From NCBI GenBank assembly GCA_004366205.1, contig SIRW01000090.1:20852-84851 (forward strand): 64,000 nucleotides of DNA, written 5' to 3'. Positions 8,904 through 17,898 of this stretch are shown in pieces. Under the pieces are notes generated by a model. It was not told the origin of the DNA. It was given only the letters and a program-made list of their open reading frames with translations, and did no database searches. The translations under genes were made by a program, and so were the position numbers. Position 1 is the first letter of the stretch, and each line of letters opens with the position of its first letter. Source of the DNA: Actinomycetota bacterium. GTDB lineage: Bacteria; Actinomycetota; Acidimicrobiia; Acidimicrobiales; CADCSY01.

Positions 8904-11270
8904 CTGCTCGTCCTGGTCTCCCTGCACGCAGCTGCTGCCGTCGTCGCGCTGGCCCTCGGCCCGCGCCTGGGTCGGCGCGTCTTGTTGGTGTGCGGGCTCG
9001 CCCCGCTCGCCACGTCGATCTGGGCGGCGGCGCAGGCCCCCGGTGTCCTCGACGGCGCAGCCGTCACCCAGCGCGCCTCGTGGGTGCCGGCGCTCGGGGT
9101 CGAGGCCACGTTCCGGCTCGACGGCTTCGCCCTGCTCATGGTCGCCCTCGTCTCGGGCATCGGCACGCTGATCTTCGCCTACGCCGCCGCCTACTTCTCC
9201 GACCAGCCCCACCTGGGCCGGTTCGCGGCGACGCTCGTCGCCTTCGCGGGGTCGATGCTCGGCCTCGTCCTGGCCGACAACATCCTGCTGCTGTTCGTGT
9301 TCTGGGAGCTGACGTCGATCACGTCCTACCTGCTCATCGGCTTCGAGGACACCAAGGGCCCCGCCCGCGCCGCCGCCCTCCAGGCGATGCTGATCACCGG
9401 TGGGGGCGGCCTCGCCCTGCTGGGCGGCCTCGTGCTCCTGGGCCAGGCGGCCGGGACCTTCGAGCTGTCGGAGATCCTCGCCGCCACCCCCGGTGGCACC
9501 GCGGTGGAGGTCGCGCTGGTGCTCGTGCTGCTCGGCGCCTTCACCAAGTCGGCCCAGGCGCCGTTCCACAGCTGGCTGCCGGGCGCCATGGCCGCACCCA
9601 CCCCGGTGAGCGCGTACCTGCACTCCGCCACGATGGTGAAGGCGGGCGTGTACCTGATCGCCCGCATGGCGCCCGGGTTCGCCGAGACCGGGCTGTGGCG
9701 GCCGCTCGTGCTCACGGTCGGCGCCGCGACGATGCTGGTCGGTGGCTACCGGGCGCTCCGCCAGCGCGACCTGAAGCTCCTGCTCGCCTACGGCACCGTC
9801 AGCCAGCTGGGGTTCATGGTCGTGCTGCTGGGCGCCGGCCGTCCCGACACCACCTTCGCCGGCGCCGCCCTGCTGCTCGCCCACGGGGCGTTCAAGGCGG
9901 CGCTGTTCATGGTGGTGGGCGTCATCGACCATCAGGCCCACACGCGCGACCTGCGGGAGCTCTCCGGGCTGGGCCGGCGGCTTCGGGGCCTGGCCGTGCT
10001 CTCGGTCGTGGCAGGCGCGTCGATGGCGGGCCTGCCGCCGCTGTTCGGGTTCATCGCCAAGGAGGCGGCCTTCGAGGGCCTCCTGCACCTCGAGCTGGGG
10101 ACCGGCGGCACCCTCGTGATCGCCGCCGTCGTCGCCGGATCGGCGCTGACGTTCGCCTACACCGCCCGCTTCCTCTGGGGTGCCTTCGCCACCAAGCCCG
10201 CCGCCACCGGCGAGGGGCTCACCGGCCCCGCCGTGCCCCGGCCGGCGTGGACGTTCGTGACGCCGGCCGCCCTGCTCGCCGCGCTCACCGCGGTCACGGG
10301 CCTGCTACCCGCTCCCCTCAACCCGCTCGTGGGCCAGGCCGGGGTGGCGCTCGACCCGACGCTCGACCCGCCGAACCTCTACCTCTGGCACGGGCTCAAC
10401 ACGGCGTTGCTGCTGTCGGCCGTCACCATGGCCGTGGGCACCACCTTGTTCCTGTTGCGCGACCGGATCGAGCGCTGGCAGGCGGGCGCGCCCGGCCTGC
10501 CGAGCGCCGAAGGCGGCTACAACGCCTCGGTGGCCGGCGTCATGCGCCTGGCGACCCGGGTCACCGCCGTTGTCCAGAACGGGTCGCTGCCCACGTACCT
10601 GACCGTCATCATCTTGACGATCCTGATCCTGCCCGGTGTGCCGCTCGCGGCCCGGGCGTCGCTGCCCGAGGGCCTCGTGTGGTGGGACCGCCCGCTCCAG
10701 GCGGGCGTGGCGGTGCTCGTCGTGGTGGCGGCCCTGGCCACGGCCGTCGCCCGCCGCCGCTTCGCCGCCGTGCTGTTCCTCGGCGCCGTGGGCTACGGGG
10801 TCGCCGTGCTGTTCGTGGTCCAGGGCGCGCCCGACCTGGCGCTCACCCAGTTCCTCGTCGAGACCCTGGCCGTGGTGCTGTTCGTGTTCGTGCTGCGCAG
10901 CCTGCCCGAGCGCTTCCACCACGTGCGCTGGCTGCCCGTCGACGCGAGCCGCGTCGCGGTGTCCGCCGCCGTCGGCGTGTTCGTCGCCGGCTTCGCGCTG
11001 CTCGCCGCCGCCGCCCGCACCGAGCCCAGCGTCTCGGCGGCGTACCTGGAGCAGTCGCTGCCGGAAGCTGGGGGCCGCAACGTCGTCAACGTGATCCTGG
11101 TCGACTTCCGGGCCCTCGACACGCTCGGCGAGATCACCGTGCTGGCCGTCGCCGCCGTCGGCATCGTGAGCCTGGTCGGCATCCGCCGGCGCCGGGGGCA
11201 GGCCGGGACCGGCACGCCCAGCGCCGTGCACCCTGGCCACGAGGGCGAGCGCGAGGAGGCCACCCGGTGA
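8904..11270 (+). CDS. mrpA: Na+(cation)/H+ antiporter subunit A, cluster 1
   Basis: The large NuoL-like subunit of the Mrp antiporter, about 788 residues with some 20 membrane helices. The proton-channel core includes KSAQAPFHSWLPGAM, HSATMVKAGVYL and the K/H-rich AHGAFKAALFMV. The C-terminal third is the MrpA-specific extension (GAPDLALTQFLVETL, then YLEQSLPEAGG and DFRALDTLGE), which is a separate gene in cluster 2. The frame is open from 8682, but residues before 8892 are not membrane-like. A TTGCCG/TACCAT promoter-like pair at 8810-8840 and GGAGG at 8894 favour a CTG start near 8904; ATG 8787 is the alternative. First gene of mrpABCDEFG, ending in a GTGA overlap with mrpB. Confidence 0.93.
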   Translation: MLVLVSLHAAAAVVALALGPRLGRRVLLVCGLAPLATSIWAAAQAPGVLDGAAVTQRASWVPALGVEATFRLDGFALLMVALVSGIGTLIFAYAAAYFSDQPHLGRFAATLVAFAGSMLGLVLADNILLLFVFWELTSITSYLLIGFEDTKGPARAAALQAMLITGGGGLALLGGLVLLGQAAGTFELSEILAATPGGTAVEVALVLVLLGAFTKSAQAPFHSWLPGAMAAPTPVSAYLHSATMVKAGVYLIARMAPGFAETGLWRPLVLTVGAATMLVGGYRALRQRDLKLLLAYGTVSQLGFMVVLLGAGRPDTTFAGAALLLAHGAFKAALFMVVGVIDHQAHTRDLRELSGLGRRLRGLAVLSVVAGASMAGLPPLFGFIAKEAAFEGLLHLELGTGGTLVIAAVVAGSALTFAYTARFLWGAFATKPAATGEGLTGPAVPRPAWTFVTPAALLAALTAVTGLLPAPLNPLVGQAGVALDPTLDPPNLYLWHGLNTALLLSAVTMAVGTTLFLLRDRIERWQAGAPGLPSAEGGYNASVAGVMRLATRVTAVVQNGSLPTYLTVIILTILILPGVPLAARASLPEGLVWWDRPLQAGVAVLVVVAALATAVARRRFAAVLFLGAVGYGVAVLFVVQGAPDLALTQFLVETLAVVLFVFVLRSLPERFHHVRWLPVDASRVAVSAAVGVFVAGFALLAAAARTEPSVSAAYLEQSLPEAGGRNVVNVILVDFRALDTLGEITVLAVAAVGIVSLVGIRRRRGQAGTGTPSAVHPGHEGEREEATR

Positions 11271-11755
11271 GGCCCGAGGACCGCTCGCTGATCCTCGACA
11301 CGTGCGTGCGCGCCGTGTTCCACACGATCCTGCTGCTGTCGCTCTACCTGCTGCTCTCCGGGCACAACCAGCCCGGCGGCGGGTTCGTGGGCGGCCTCGT
11401 GGCCGGCGCCGCCTTCGTGCTGCGGTACGTGGCGGGCGGCGCCGACGAGGTCCACCGCATGGCGCCGTTTCGCCCGCAGCTGCTGCTGGGCAGCGGGGTG
11501 GTGCTGGCCGCGCTCACCGGGGTCGGATCGTGGCTGGCGGGCGGTGAGCTCCTCGAGCACGGCAAGATCGACCTGCACCTCCCCGTGCTCGGGGATGTCC
11601 ACGCGTCCTCCACCCTCGCGTTCGACATCGGCGTGTTCCTCGTCGTCGCCGGGCTGGTCCTCACCCTGCTCGAGAGCCTCGGCGACGTCGCCGAGACCGA
11701 GGAGCAGGCAGCCGCCGAGCGCGAGGCCGGCGCCGGAACCGGAGCGGCGCCGTGA
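11267..11755 (+). CDS. mrpB: Na+/H+ antiporter subunit B, cluster 1
   Basis: A 162-residue membrane protein of the MnhB/MrpB family. The signature GHNQPGGGFVGGLV follows the first helix, and about four helices are visible, ending in an acidic tail. Subunit B belongs to the Mrp complex that exchanges Na+ or K+ for protons in the cytoplasmic membrane. The GTG start overlaps the mrpA stop (GTGA) behind a GAGGAGG ribosome-binding site, and its own stop overlaps the mrpC start. Confidence 0.93.
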   Translation: MRPEDRSLILDTCVRAVFHTILLLSLYLLLSGHNQPGGGFVGGLVAGAAFVLRYVAGGADEVHRMAPFRPQLLLGSGVVLAALTGVGSWLAGGELLEHGKIDLHLPVLGDVHASSTLAFDIGVFLVVAGLVLTLLESLGDVAETEEQAAAEREAGAGTGAAP

Positions 11756-12180
11756 TCCTCGTCCTCGCCATCGTGGTCGGCGTGCTCTACGCCGTCGGCA
11801 CCTACCTGCTGCTGCAGCGCACGCTCACGCGCATCGTCATGGGGCTGGCCATGCTCGGCCACGGCGCCAACATCCTGCTGCTCATGTCGGGGGGTCGGGC
11901 GGGCCCGCCGCCGCTCATCGAGAACGGCCCGCCCGCGGGTGCCGCCGACCCCCTCCCCCAGGCGATGGCCCTCACCGCCATCGTCATCACCTTCGGGATC
12001 ATGGCGTTCCTGCTCGGCCTGGCGTACCGGAGCTGGCGGCTCACCCACGACGACGAGGTCGAGGACGACCTCGAGGATCGCCGCATCGCCCGCCTGGCGA
12101 CGGACCTCCGCCACGAGGAGGACCTCGACATCGCCCGCACGGTCTACGGCCGCGAGCACCTGGAGGAGGACCGGACGTGA
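11752..12180 (+). CDS. mrpC: Na+/H+ antiporter subunit C, cluster 1
   Basis: A NuoK-like subunit of 142 residues with three helices (about 1-20, 26-46 and 72-98). It carries GLAMLGHGANILLLM and PQAMALTAIVITFGIMAFL, matching the NuoK/MnhC pattern. The soluble C-terminal tail (about 100-142) is rich in aspartate, glutamate and arginine and longer than in many homologues. Translationally coupled on both sides by GTGA overlaps. Confidence 0.93.
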   Translation: MILVLAIVVGVLYAVGTYLLLQRTLTRIVMGLAMLGHGANILLLMSGGRAGPPPLIENGPPAGAADPLPQAMALTAIVITFGIMAFLLGLAYRSWRLTHDDEVEDDLEDRRIARLATDLRHEEDLDIARTVYGREHLEEDRT

Positions 12181-13727
12181 ACGTGCTCGTGCCGCTGCCG
12201 ATCGTGCTGCCCCTCATCGGAGCCGGCCTGTGCATCGCCCTGCGGTCGCTCGCCGCCCAGCGGGTCGTCGCCGTGGCGGCCGTCACCGGGGCCCTCGGCG
12301 CGGCCGGTGCGGCGCTGGCGGGCGTCGAGCGGCACGGGCCCGTCGCCGTCGCCGTGGGCGGCTGGCCGGCGCCCCGGGGCATCGTGCTCGTCGGTGACCT
12401 GCTCGCCCTCCTGCTCCTCGTCGTGTCGCTGGCGACGGTGCTGGCGGTGCTCGTGTACGCCGTCGGCCAGCGGGGCACCGACGAGGCGTCGGGCTTCTTC
12501 CACCCGCTCTACCTGGTCCTGACCGCCGGTGTGGCGGCGTCGTTCCTCACCGGCGACCTGTTCAACCTGTTCGTCGCCATCGAGGTCATGCTCTCGGCCA
12601 GCTACGTGCTGATCACCCTCGGCGGCCGGCGGTCCCAGGTGCGCTCGGGCATGACCTACGTGGTCATCAACCTGCTGGCCTCCACCGTGCTGGTCACGGT
12701 GATCGGGCTGATCTACGCGGCGACCGGCACCGTGAACATGGCCGACGCCGCCCTGCGGCTCGACGCCGTGCCCGACGCCGTGCGCACCTCGCTCGGTGTG
12801 CTGCTCCTGGTGACGTTCGGCATCAAGGCCGCCATCTTCCCGCTGTTCTTCTGGCTGCCCGACTCGTACCCGACGGCGCCCACCGCCGTGACCGCCGTGT
12901 TCGCCGGGTTGCTCACCAAGGTCGGCGTCTACACGATCATCCGGACCCAGGGCCTGCTGTTCCCCCACGACCGCGCCTCCACCCTGATCCTCGTGCTCGC
13001 CGGGCTGACCATGGTCGTGGGCGTGTTCGGCGCCATCGCCCAGGACGACATCAAGCGCATTCTGAGCTTCCACATCGTGTCGCAGATCGGCTACATGATC
13101 TTCGGGCTCGGGCTCTTCACCGTCGCCGGCCTGGCCGGCGCCATCTTCTTCGTCGCCCACCAGATACCCGTGAAGACGGCGCTGTTCCTCGTGGGAGGCA
13201 TGGTTGAGACCGGCACCGGCACCTCGGCGCTCAACCGGCTCGGCGGCCTGATCCGCACCGCGCCCGCGGCGGCTGCCCTGTTCCTGCTCGGCGCGCTCAG
13301 CCTGGCGGGCCTGCCGCCGTTCTCGGGGTTCTTCGGCAAGCTCGCCCTGGTGCAGGCCGGGCTCGCCGCCGAGGCGTGGGTGATCACCGGTGTCAGCCTG
13401 TTCGTCAGCATCCTCACCCTGTTCTCGATGACGAAGATCTGGGCGGGCGCCTTCTGGGGCGAGCAGCGCGCCGAACCCGCCCCGGCGCCCCGGACCGCCG
13501 ACGCCGCCGGCGCCGTCGCCACGACCGGTGGCGCCGCGGCTGCGCCCGAGGGCGGCCCCGGTGCGCTCCGGCCGATCCCCCGGCTGATGACCTGGGCAAC
13601 GGCCGGGCTGGTCGGCGTCACGCTGTTCGTCGCCGTGGCGGCCCAGCCGATCTACGAGCTCAGCGAGCGGGCGGCGGGCGAGCTGCTCGACCGCACGGCC
13701 TACCTCGAGGCGGTGCTCGAACAATGA
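12177..13727 (+). CDS. mrpD: Na+/H+ antiporter subunit D, cluster 1
   Basis: A NuoM/N-like proton-translocating subunit of 516 residues with about 14 helices. Conserved marks include FNLFVAIEVMLSASY with the helix-5 glutamate, KAAIFPLFFWLPDSYPTAP with the broken-helix lysine, LLTKVGVYTIIR and HQIPVKTALFLVGG. An alanine/proline-rich stretch (about 435-460) precedes the last helix. It starts at GTG 12177, overlapping the mrpC stop, and ends in ATGA shared with mrpE. Confidence 0.94.
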   Translation: MNVLVPLPIVLPLIGAGLCIALRSLAAQRVVAVAAVTGALGAAGAALAGVERHGPVAVAVGGWPAPRGIVLVGDLLALLLLVVSLATVLAVLVYAVGQRGTDEASGFFHPLYLVLTAGVAASFLTGDLFNLFVAIEVMLSASYVLITLGGRRSQVRSGMTYVVINLLASTVLVTVIGLIYAATGTVNMADAALRLDAVPDAVRTSLGVLLLVTFGIKAAIFPLFFWLPDSYPTAPTAVTAVFAGLLTKVGVYTIIRTQGLLFPHDRASTLILVLAGLTMVVGVFGAIAQDDIKRILSFHIVSQIGYMIFGLGLFTVAGLAGAIFFVAHQIPVKTALFLVGGMVETGTGTSALNRLGGLIRTAPAAAALFLLGALSLAGLPPFSGFFGKLALVQAGLAAEAWVITGVSLFVSILTLFSMTKIWAGAFWGEQRAEPAPAPRTADAAGAVATTGGAAAAPEGGPGALRPIPRLMTWATAGLVGVTLFVAVAAQPIYELSERAAGELLDRTAYLEAVLEQ

Positions 13728-14260
13728 GGCGGCGGCTTCGGATCGGGCTCGTGCTGTGGCTGCTCGTCGTGTGGCTGGGGCTGTGGGAGGACGTGCGCCC
13801 CGCTGCGGTCCTCGGCGGGCTCGCCGTCGCCGTCCTGCTCGTGCTGGTGTTCCCCAGCCGCGCACCGCGGACCGACACCGGTCGCTTCCGGCCCCTCGCC
13901 GCGCTCGGGCTCCTCGCCTACTTCCTCTGGAAGCTGGTGCAGTCGAACCTCGTCGTGGCGTGGGAGGTGCTCACCCCCGGGGAGGGCATCAACGAAGGCG
14001 TCGTCGCCGTGCCGATCGTCAGCGCGTCCGACGCGGTCATCACCGTGCTGGCCAACGCCATCTCGCTCACGCCCGGAACGCTCACCCTCGACATCGACCG
14101 AGGGCCGACGACCGTGCTGTACGTCCACGTCCTGCACCTGCGCTCGATCGAGGAGGTGCGCCGCGACGTGCTCGTCCTCGAGCGCTACGTGCTGCGGGCC
14201 ATCGGCACGCCCGAGGGTGTCGCCGCCGTCGACCGAGTCCTCGCCGAGGGGGTGGCGTGA
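13724..14260 (+). CDS. mrpE: Na+/H+ antiporter subunit E, cluster 1
   Basis: A 178-residue MnhE/MrpE protein with two or three N-terminal helices and a cytoplasmic domain. The family hallmark NAISLTPGTLTLDID is clear, followed by the VHVLH strand. The ATG shares ATGA with the mrpD stop, and the end forms TGATG with mrpF. Subunit E is needed for a full antiporter complex in studied bacteria. Confidence 0.92.
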   Translation: MRRRLRIGLVLWLLVVWLGLWEDVRPAAVLGGLAVAVLLVLVFPSRAPRTDTGRFRPLAALGLLAYFLWKLVQSNLVVAWEVLTPGEGINEGVVAVPIVSASDAVITVLANAISLTPGTLTLDIDRGPTTVLYVHVLHLRSIEEVRRDVLVLERYVLRAIGTPEGVAAVDRVLAEGVA

Positions 14261-14523
14261 TGGAGACCGTCGCCACGATCTGCTTCGTGATGCTGGGCAT
14301 CGCCGCCCTGCTGTTCCTGGTGCGGCTGCTGCGGGGCCCGTCGCTCGCCGACCGGCTGGTCGCCCTCGAGTCGATCACGCTCATGGTGGTCATCGGCATC
14401 GGCGTGTACACCGCCGCCCTCGGCGGCGGCTACTTCCTGAACGTGCTCGTCACCGCGGCGATCGTGGGCTTCGTGGCCGCCCTCACGGTGTCGCGCTTCA
14501 TCGAGCGGCGAGGTGCCCGGTGA
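14260..14523 (+). CDS. mrpF: Na+/H+ antiporter subunit F, cluster 1
   Basis: An 87-residue, three-helix MrpF/MnhF protein. LLRGPSLADRLVALESI after the first helix and the final helix ending VSRFIERR are typical. It starts at ATG 14260 inside the mrpE stop (TGATG); an in-frame GTG three bases earlier is a weaker option. Confidence 0.92.
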   Translation: METVATICFVMLGIAALLFLVRLLRGPSLADRLVALESITLMVVIGIGVYTAALGGGYFLNVLVTAAIVGFVAALTVSRFIERRGAR

Positions 14524-14885
14524 ACAGCGCCACCGACTGGATCGCCGCCGTCCTGCTGCTGGGCGGCTGCGGGTTCGCCCTCGTCGCCGGGATCGGCCTG
14601 CAGCGGTTCCCCGACGTGTTCGCCCGCATGCACGCGGCCACCAAGGCCGTGACCCTCGGCCTGGTGATGGTGCTGCTCGGCGCGGCGCTCCAGGTCGACT
14701 TCATCGGCGATGCCGCCAAGCTGCTGCTCGTCGCCGCCCTGCAGTTCATCACCGCGCCGGTCGCCGCCCACATGATCGGCCGGGCCGCGTACCGCTCCGG
14801 CACCGAGCTCAGCCCGGCCACCAGCGTCGACGAGCTCGCCGAGGTCCGCCGCCACCAAGGCGGCGGCGGCCCGCCACCTTCCTGA
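14520..14885 (+). CDS. mrpG: Na+/H+ antiporter subunit G, cluster 1
   Basis: A 121-residue MrpG/MnhG protein with three helices. The signature GLQRFPDVFARMHAATKA follows helix 1, and ITAPVAAHMIGRAAY is the usual last-helix pattern. It is the last gene of the rightward mrp operon (GTGA overlap with mrpF). The toxin-antitoxin pair begins about 50 bases later, with no obvious terminator hairpin between. Confidence 0.92.
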   Translation: MNSATDWIAAVLLLGGCGFALVAGIGLQRFPDVFARMHAATKAVTLGLVMVLLGAALQVDFIGDAAKLLLVAALQFITAPVAAHMIGRAAYRSGTELSPATSVDELAEVRRHQGGGGPPPS

Positions 14886-14915
14886 TCCACCCAGCGCGGG
14901 ACCCGCCTGCCCTCA

Positions 14916-14936
14916 TTGGTATGGTGCTTGGTATGG
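14916..14936 (+). promoter_or_regulatory. direct-repeat promoter/operator of the first toxin-antitoxin pair
   Basis: TTGGTATGG occurs twice, at 14916-14924 and 14928-14936, 12 bases apart. The first copy supplies a TATGGT -10-like hexamer (14920-14925), placed seven bases before ATG 14933, which is itself inside the second copy. That geometry suggests a leaderless transcript starting at the ATG, with the repeats as a possible antitoxin binding site. No ribosome-binding site precedes the ATG, which agrees. Confidence 0.45.
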
Positions 14937-15190
14937 CAACACGGAAGGTCACGGTCACGCTCGACGAAGACCAGGTTCACCAGATCCGCGCCCTCGTCGC
15001 CGCCGGCACCGCCGCGAGCATCTCCGGGTTCGTCCAGCACGCCGTAGCGGTCGCGCTCGACGATGTGGCGGGATGGGGCGCCATGCTCGCCAAGGCCCTG
15101 CAGGAGACGGGCGGGCCGCTCACCGACGACGAGCGCGCCTGGGCCGACCGGTTGCTCGCCGCCCCCGCCGATCAGCACCCAGCCGCCTGA
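14933..15190 (+). CDS. ribbon-helix-helix antitoxin (VapB-like)
   Basis: An 85-residue protein opening with KVTVTLDEDQVHQIRALV, a ribbon-helix-helix strand and helix, followed by SISGFVQHAV. The C-terminal half is helical and should wrap the toxin. It directly precedes and overlaps (TGATG) a PIN-domain gene, the arrangement of a type II toxin-antitoxin operon. ATG 14921, four codons upstream, is in frame, but the direct-repeat promoter geometry favours 14933. By family it would neutralise the toxin and repress its own promoter. Confidence 0.85.
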   Translation: MATRKVTVTLDEDQVHQIRALVAAGTAASISGFVQHAVAVALDDVAGWGAMLAKALQETGGPLTDDERAWADRLLAAPADQHPAA

Positions 15191-15567
15191 TGGCGGGCGT
15201 GACGCTCGATGCCGGCGCGCTGATCGCCATCGACCGCAACCACCGACGCATGGTGGCGCTTCTTGCCCGGGCGGCCGAGACGAAGGCACCGGTGACGGTG
15301 CCGGCGTCGGCGCTCGCCCAAGCGATCAGGCGTCCGGAGCGGCAGGTGCGGCTCGCCCGGCTGATCCGACAGCCGGCCACCTCCGTTCGAGCGCTCGATC
15401 GGGTCGATGCGACCAGCATCGGACGCCTGCTCGCTGCGAGCGGATCGACGGACGTGGTCGACGCCCACGTGGTGATCTGCGCTCGACGTGCTGGCCAGCG
15501 CGTCGTCACGTCCGATCCGGACGACCTCCGCGCACTCGATCCAGAGCTCGATCTGACGACCATCTGA
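15190..15567 (+). CDS. PIN-domain ribonuclease toxin (VapC-like)
   Basis: A 125-residue PIN protein. The first acidic residue is in TLDAGALIAID near residue 6, the central acidic motif is DVVDAHVV near 90, and the last is TSDPDDL near 107, so the metal-binding set looks complete. VapC toxins cleave tRNA or rRNA at specific sites; the target here is unknown. It starts inside the antitoxin stop codon and ends 52 bases from the converging second mrp operon. Confidence 0.87.
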   Translation: MAGVTLDAGALIAIDRNHRRMVALLARAAETKAPVTVPASALAQAIRRPERQVRLARLIRQPATSVRALDRVDATSIGRLLAASGSTDVVDAHVVICARRAGQRVVTSDPDDLRALDPELDLTTI

Positions 15568-15619
15568 CCCAGCGCCCGCACACCACCGTGCATGTCCACG
15601 GCGCCGACATCCCGGGGAG

Positions 15620-17095
15620 TCACCCGTCGAGCACGAGCGTGGCGATGGGATCGAGGACGTGGTCGACGATGGCGACGTTGGCGAGGCCGAGCACCAGGAG
15701 CCCCACGGCGAGCACGAGGACGGGCGTGAGGATGCCGGCGCCGGCCTCGGTTGCCTTGGCGACGGCGGGGTCGGGCTCGGGGATCACGTGCACCTGCTCG
15801 AAGACGCGCAGGAAGTAGCCGAGGGTGAGCAGGCTGCTCACGACGATGACAGCGGCGAGCAGCCACTGGTCCGCCTCGAGGCTGCCGAGCACCAGGTACC
15901 ACTTGCTGAAGAACCCCGCCGTCGGGGGCACGCCGATCATCGACAGGGTGGCGACGGTGAACCCGGCCATCGTCCAGGGCATGCGCCGGCCGAGGCCCGC
16001 GAACCGCCTGATCGACTTCACCCCGGCCTGCTGGATGACGCCGCCGGCCACGAAGAACAGGCACGCCTTCATGAAGGCGTGGTTCACCACGTGCAGCAGC
16101 GCGCCGGCGAGCGCCAGCGGCGTGGCCAGCCCGATGCCGAGGCCGATGTAGCCGATCTGGGCGACGGTGCTGTAGGCGAGCAGCCGCTTGAAGTCGTCCT
16201 GGCGGATCGCCATCACCGAGCCGAACACGACCCCGGCCGCCCCGAACCAAGTGATGATCGTCATGATCGGCAGGTCGGCGAGCACGACCTCGATGCCGAA
16301 CACGGTGAGCAGCACCCGGATGAGCGCGTAGGCCGCCACCTTCACCTGGATGGCGGCGAGCAGGGCGGCGACGGCGGGCGGTGCGTGGCTGTGGGCGTCC
16401 GGCAGCCACACGTGCAGCGGGAACAGCGCCATCTTGATGCCGAGCGCGACGGTGATCAGCACGGCCGCGGCGACGACCGTCGGCGAGCCGGCGATGGGCG
16501 GGAGGCGCTCGGCGGCGTCGGCCATGTTGAGCGTGCCGGTCGTGAAGTACACGAACCCGACGCCGAGCAGGTAGAAGCCCCCGCCGATCGTGGCGAACAG
16601 CAGGTACCGGAAGCTGGCGAGCGCCGCCTTCGGTCCGCCGAGGGCGACGAGCCCGTAGGTCGCGAGGGCGTAGACCTCGAGGAACACGAACAGGTTGAAC
16701 AGGTCGCCGGTCATCGCCACGCCGAACAGGCCGGTGAGCAGCAGCAGGGTCAGCGCGTGCACGGGCACGGCGCGCACGGGCTCCTCGCCGTAGCCGGCAC
16801 GCGGCGGGTAGAGCACGACGAGCAGGCCGATGAAGGCGATCACCACCGCCAGGAACGCCGAGAGAGGGTCGAGCACGAACTCGATGCCGATCGGCGGCGC
16901 CCACCCCCCCACGTGGTGGCGGACGCCGCCGTCGTCGAGCACGTGCACCAGCGCGACGGCAGCGACCGCCGTGGCGGCGGCGGTGGCGACGAGAGCGACC
17001 GCCCGGGCCGCCGCCGGGCGCCACAGCCCGCCGAGCGCCGCCAGCATGGCGGCGGTCAGCATGCCCGCGGGGAGGAGGATCGGGAGGTCGTCCAC
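15620..17095 (-). CDS. mrpD: Na+/H+ antiporter subunit D, cluster 2
   Basis: A NuoN/M-like subunit of 491 residues with about 14 helices. Marks include FNLFVFLEVYALATYGLVA with the conserved glutamate, KMALFPLHVWLPDAHSHAPPAV, NHAFMKACLFFVAGG and STVAQIGYIGLG. It is clearly diverged from the cluster 1 copy; the HSHAP segment replaces the YPTAP of cluster 1. It is the last gene of the leftward ten-gene operon, and its GTG start abuts the mrpC stop with no gap. Confidence 0.92.
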   Translation of the reverse strand: MDDLPILLPAGMLTAAMLAALGGLWRPAAARAVALVATAAATAVAAVALVHVLDDGGVRHHVGGWAPPIGIEFVLDPLSAFLAVVIAFIGLLVVLYPPRAGYGEEPVRAVPVHALTLLLLTGLFGVAMTGDLFNLFVFLEVYALATYGLVALGGPKAALASFRYLLFATIGGGFYLLGVGFVYFTTGTLNMADAAERLPPIAGSPTVVAAAVLITVALGIKMALFPLHVWLPDAHSHAPPAVAALLAAIQVKVAAYALIRVLLTVFGIEVVLADLPIMTIITWFGAAGVVFGSVMAIRQDDFKRLLAYSTVAQIGYIGLGIGLATPLALAGALLHVVNHAFMKACLFFVAGGVIQQAGVKSIRRFAGLGRRMPWTMAGFTVATLSMIGVPPTAGFFSKWYLVLGSLEADQWLLAAVIVVSSLLTLGYFLRVFEQVHVIPEPDPAVAKATEAGAGILTPVLVLAVGLLVLGLANVAIVDHVLDPIATLVLDG

Positions 17096-17464
17096 CTAGG
17101 TGTCCATCCGGCGGGCCAGCTCCTCCTCGTCGAGGGTGCCGTGCGTGCGGTGGATGGAGACGAGCAGGGCGAGCGCGACGCCCTTCACGGCGACGGTGAC
17201 GACGATGGCGGTGAGGATGAGCAGGTGCGGGAGCGGGTTCATGTACGCCGCGGCCTCGACGCCGATCTCGGGGTCGATCACCGGCACGGTGCCGTCGGCC
17301 TTGACGCTGCCCTCGATGAAGAAGATGAACACGGCGGTGTTGAAGATGGCGAGCCCGATGAGCTTCTGCACGAGGTTGCGCTCGACGAGCACAGCGGTGA
17401 GCCCGACGGCGAGCAGGGCGACGACCAGCAGGTAGACGTAGCGGGCCTCGACGAGCTCGAGCAC
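17096..17464 (-). CDS. mrpC: Na+/H+ antiporter subunit C, cluster 2
   Basis: A NuoK-like protein of 122 residues with three helices: LLVVALLAVGLTAVL, then QKLIGLAIFNTAVFIFFI and PHLLILTAIVVTVAVKGVALAL. A loop of about 25 residues rich in acidic residues separates helices 2 and 3. GTG 17464 overlaps the last base of the mrpB TAG stop. The frame is open to 17500, but the extra residues precede the natural helix start. Confidence 0.9.
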   Translation of the reverse strand: MLELVEARYVYLLVVALLAVGLTAVLVERNLVQKLIGLAIFNTAVFIFFIEGSVKADGTVPVIDPEIGVEAAAYMNPLPHLLILTAIVVTVAVKGVALALLVSIHRTHGTLDEEELARRMDT

Positions 17465-17898
17465 TACAGCCTCCGGCCCACGAGCGAGTCGAAGATCCAC
17501 AGCAGGGCCCCGAACACGGCGAGGCCGATGGCCACCTCGGCGACGAGGATGCCCAGGTAGCGGAGCCGGCTGGGTTCGAGGTCGGTCCCGGGGACGGCCG
17601 CGTAGTCGAGGAACGCGCCGCCGGTGACGAGCGGCAGCAGGCCCAGGGCCACGAAGGCGAACATCCCGACGAGCATGGCGACGGGCCCCACGAGCAGCGG
17701 GAAGCGGCGGTAGCTCTCCTCCTCGCCGACGGTGATGCGCAGCAGGGCGACGCCGACGGTGAGGATGACGCCACCGGCGAACCCGCCGCCGGGCCCGTAG
17801 TGGCCGTGGGCGATCACGTAGATGCCGAACACGAGCACGAACGGCACGAAGAGCGAGCCGATGACCCGAACGACGACGCTGTCGTGGTGGCCGATCAC
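17464..17898 (-). CDS. mrpB: Na+/H+ antiporter subunit B, cluster 2
   Basis: A 144-residue MnhB-domain protein. Helix 1 is followed by GHYGPGGGFAGGVI, the family signature also seen in the cluster 1 subunit B. Four helices are visible and the last ends at DSLVGRRL. It is coupled to the upstream DUF4040-type gene by GTGA (17895-17898). Confidence 0.9.
   Translation of the reverse strand: MIGHHDSVVVRVIGSLFVPFVLVFGIYVIAHGHYGPGGGFAGGVILTVGVALLRITVGEEESYRRFPLLVGPVAMLVGMFAFVALGLLPLVTGGAFLDYAAVPGTDLEPSRLRYLGILVAEVAIGLAVFGALLWIFDSLVGRRL

Noticed and set aside
7787..11266. A long rightward open frame preceding and merging with mrpB
   Set aside because: Only the last 162 residues are a real protein (mrpB). 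The rest is out of frame with mrpA and opposite the GGDEF gene.
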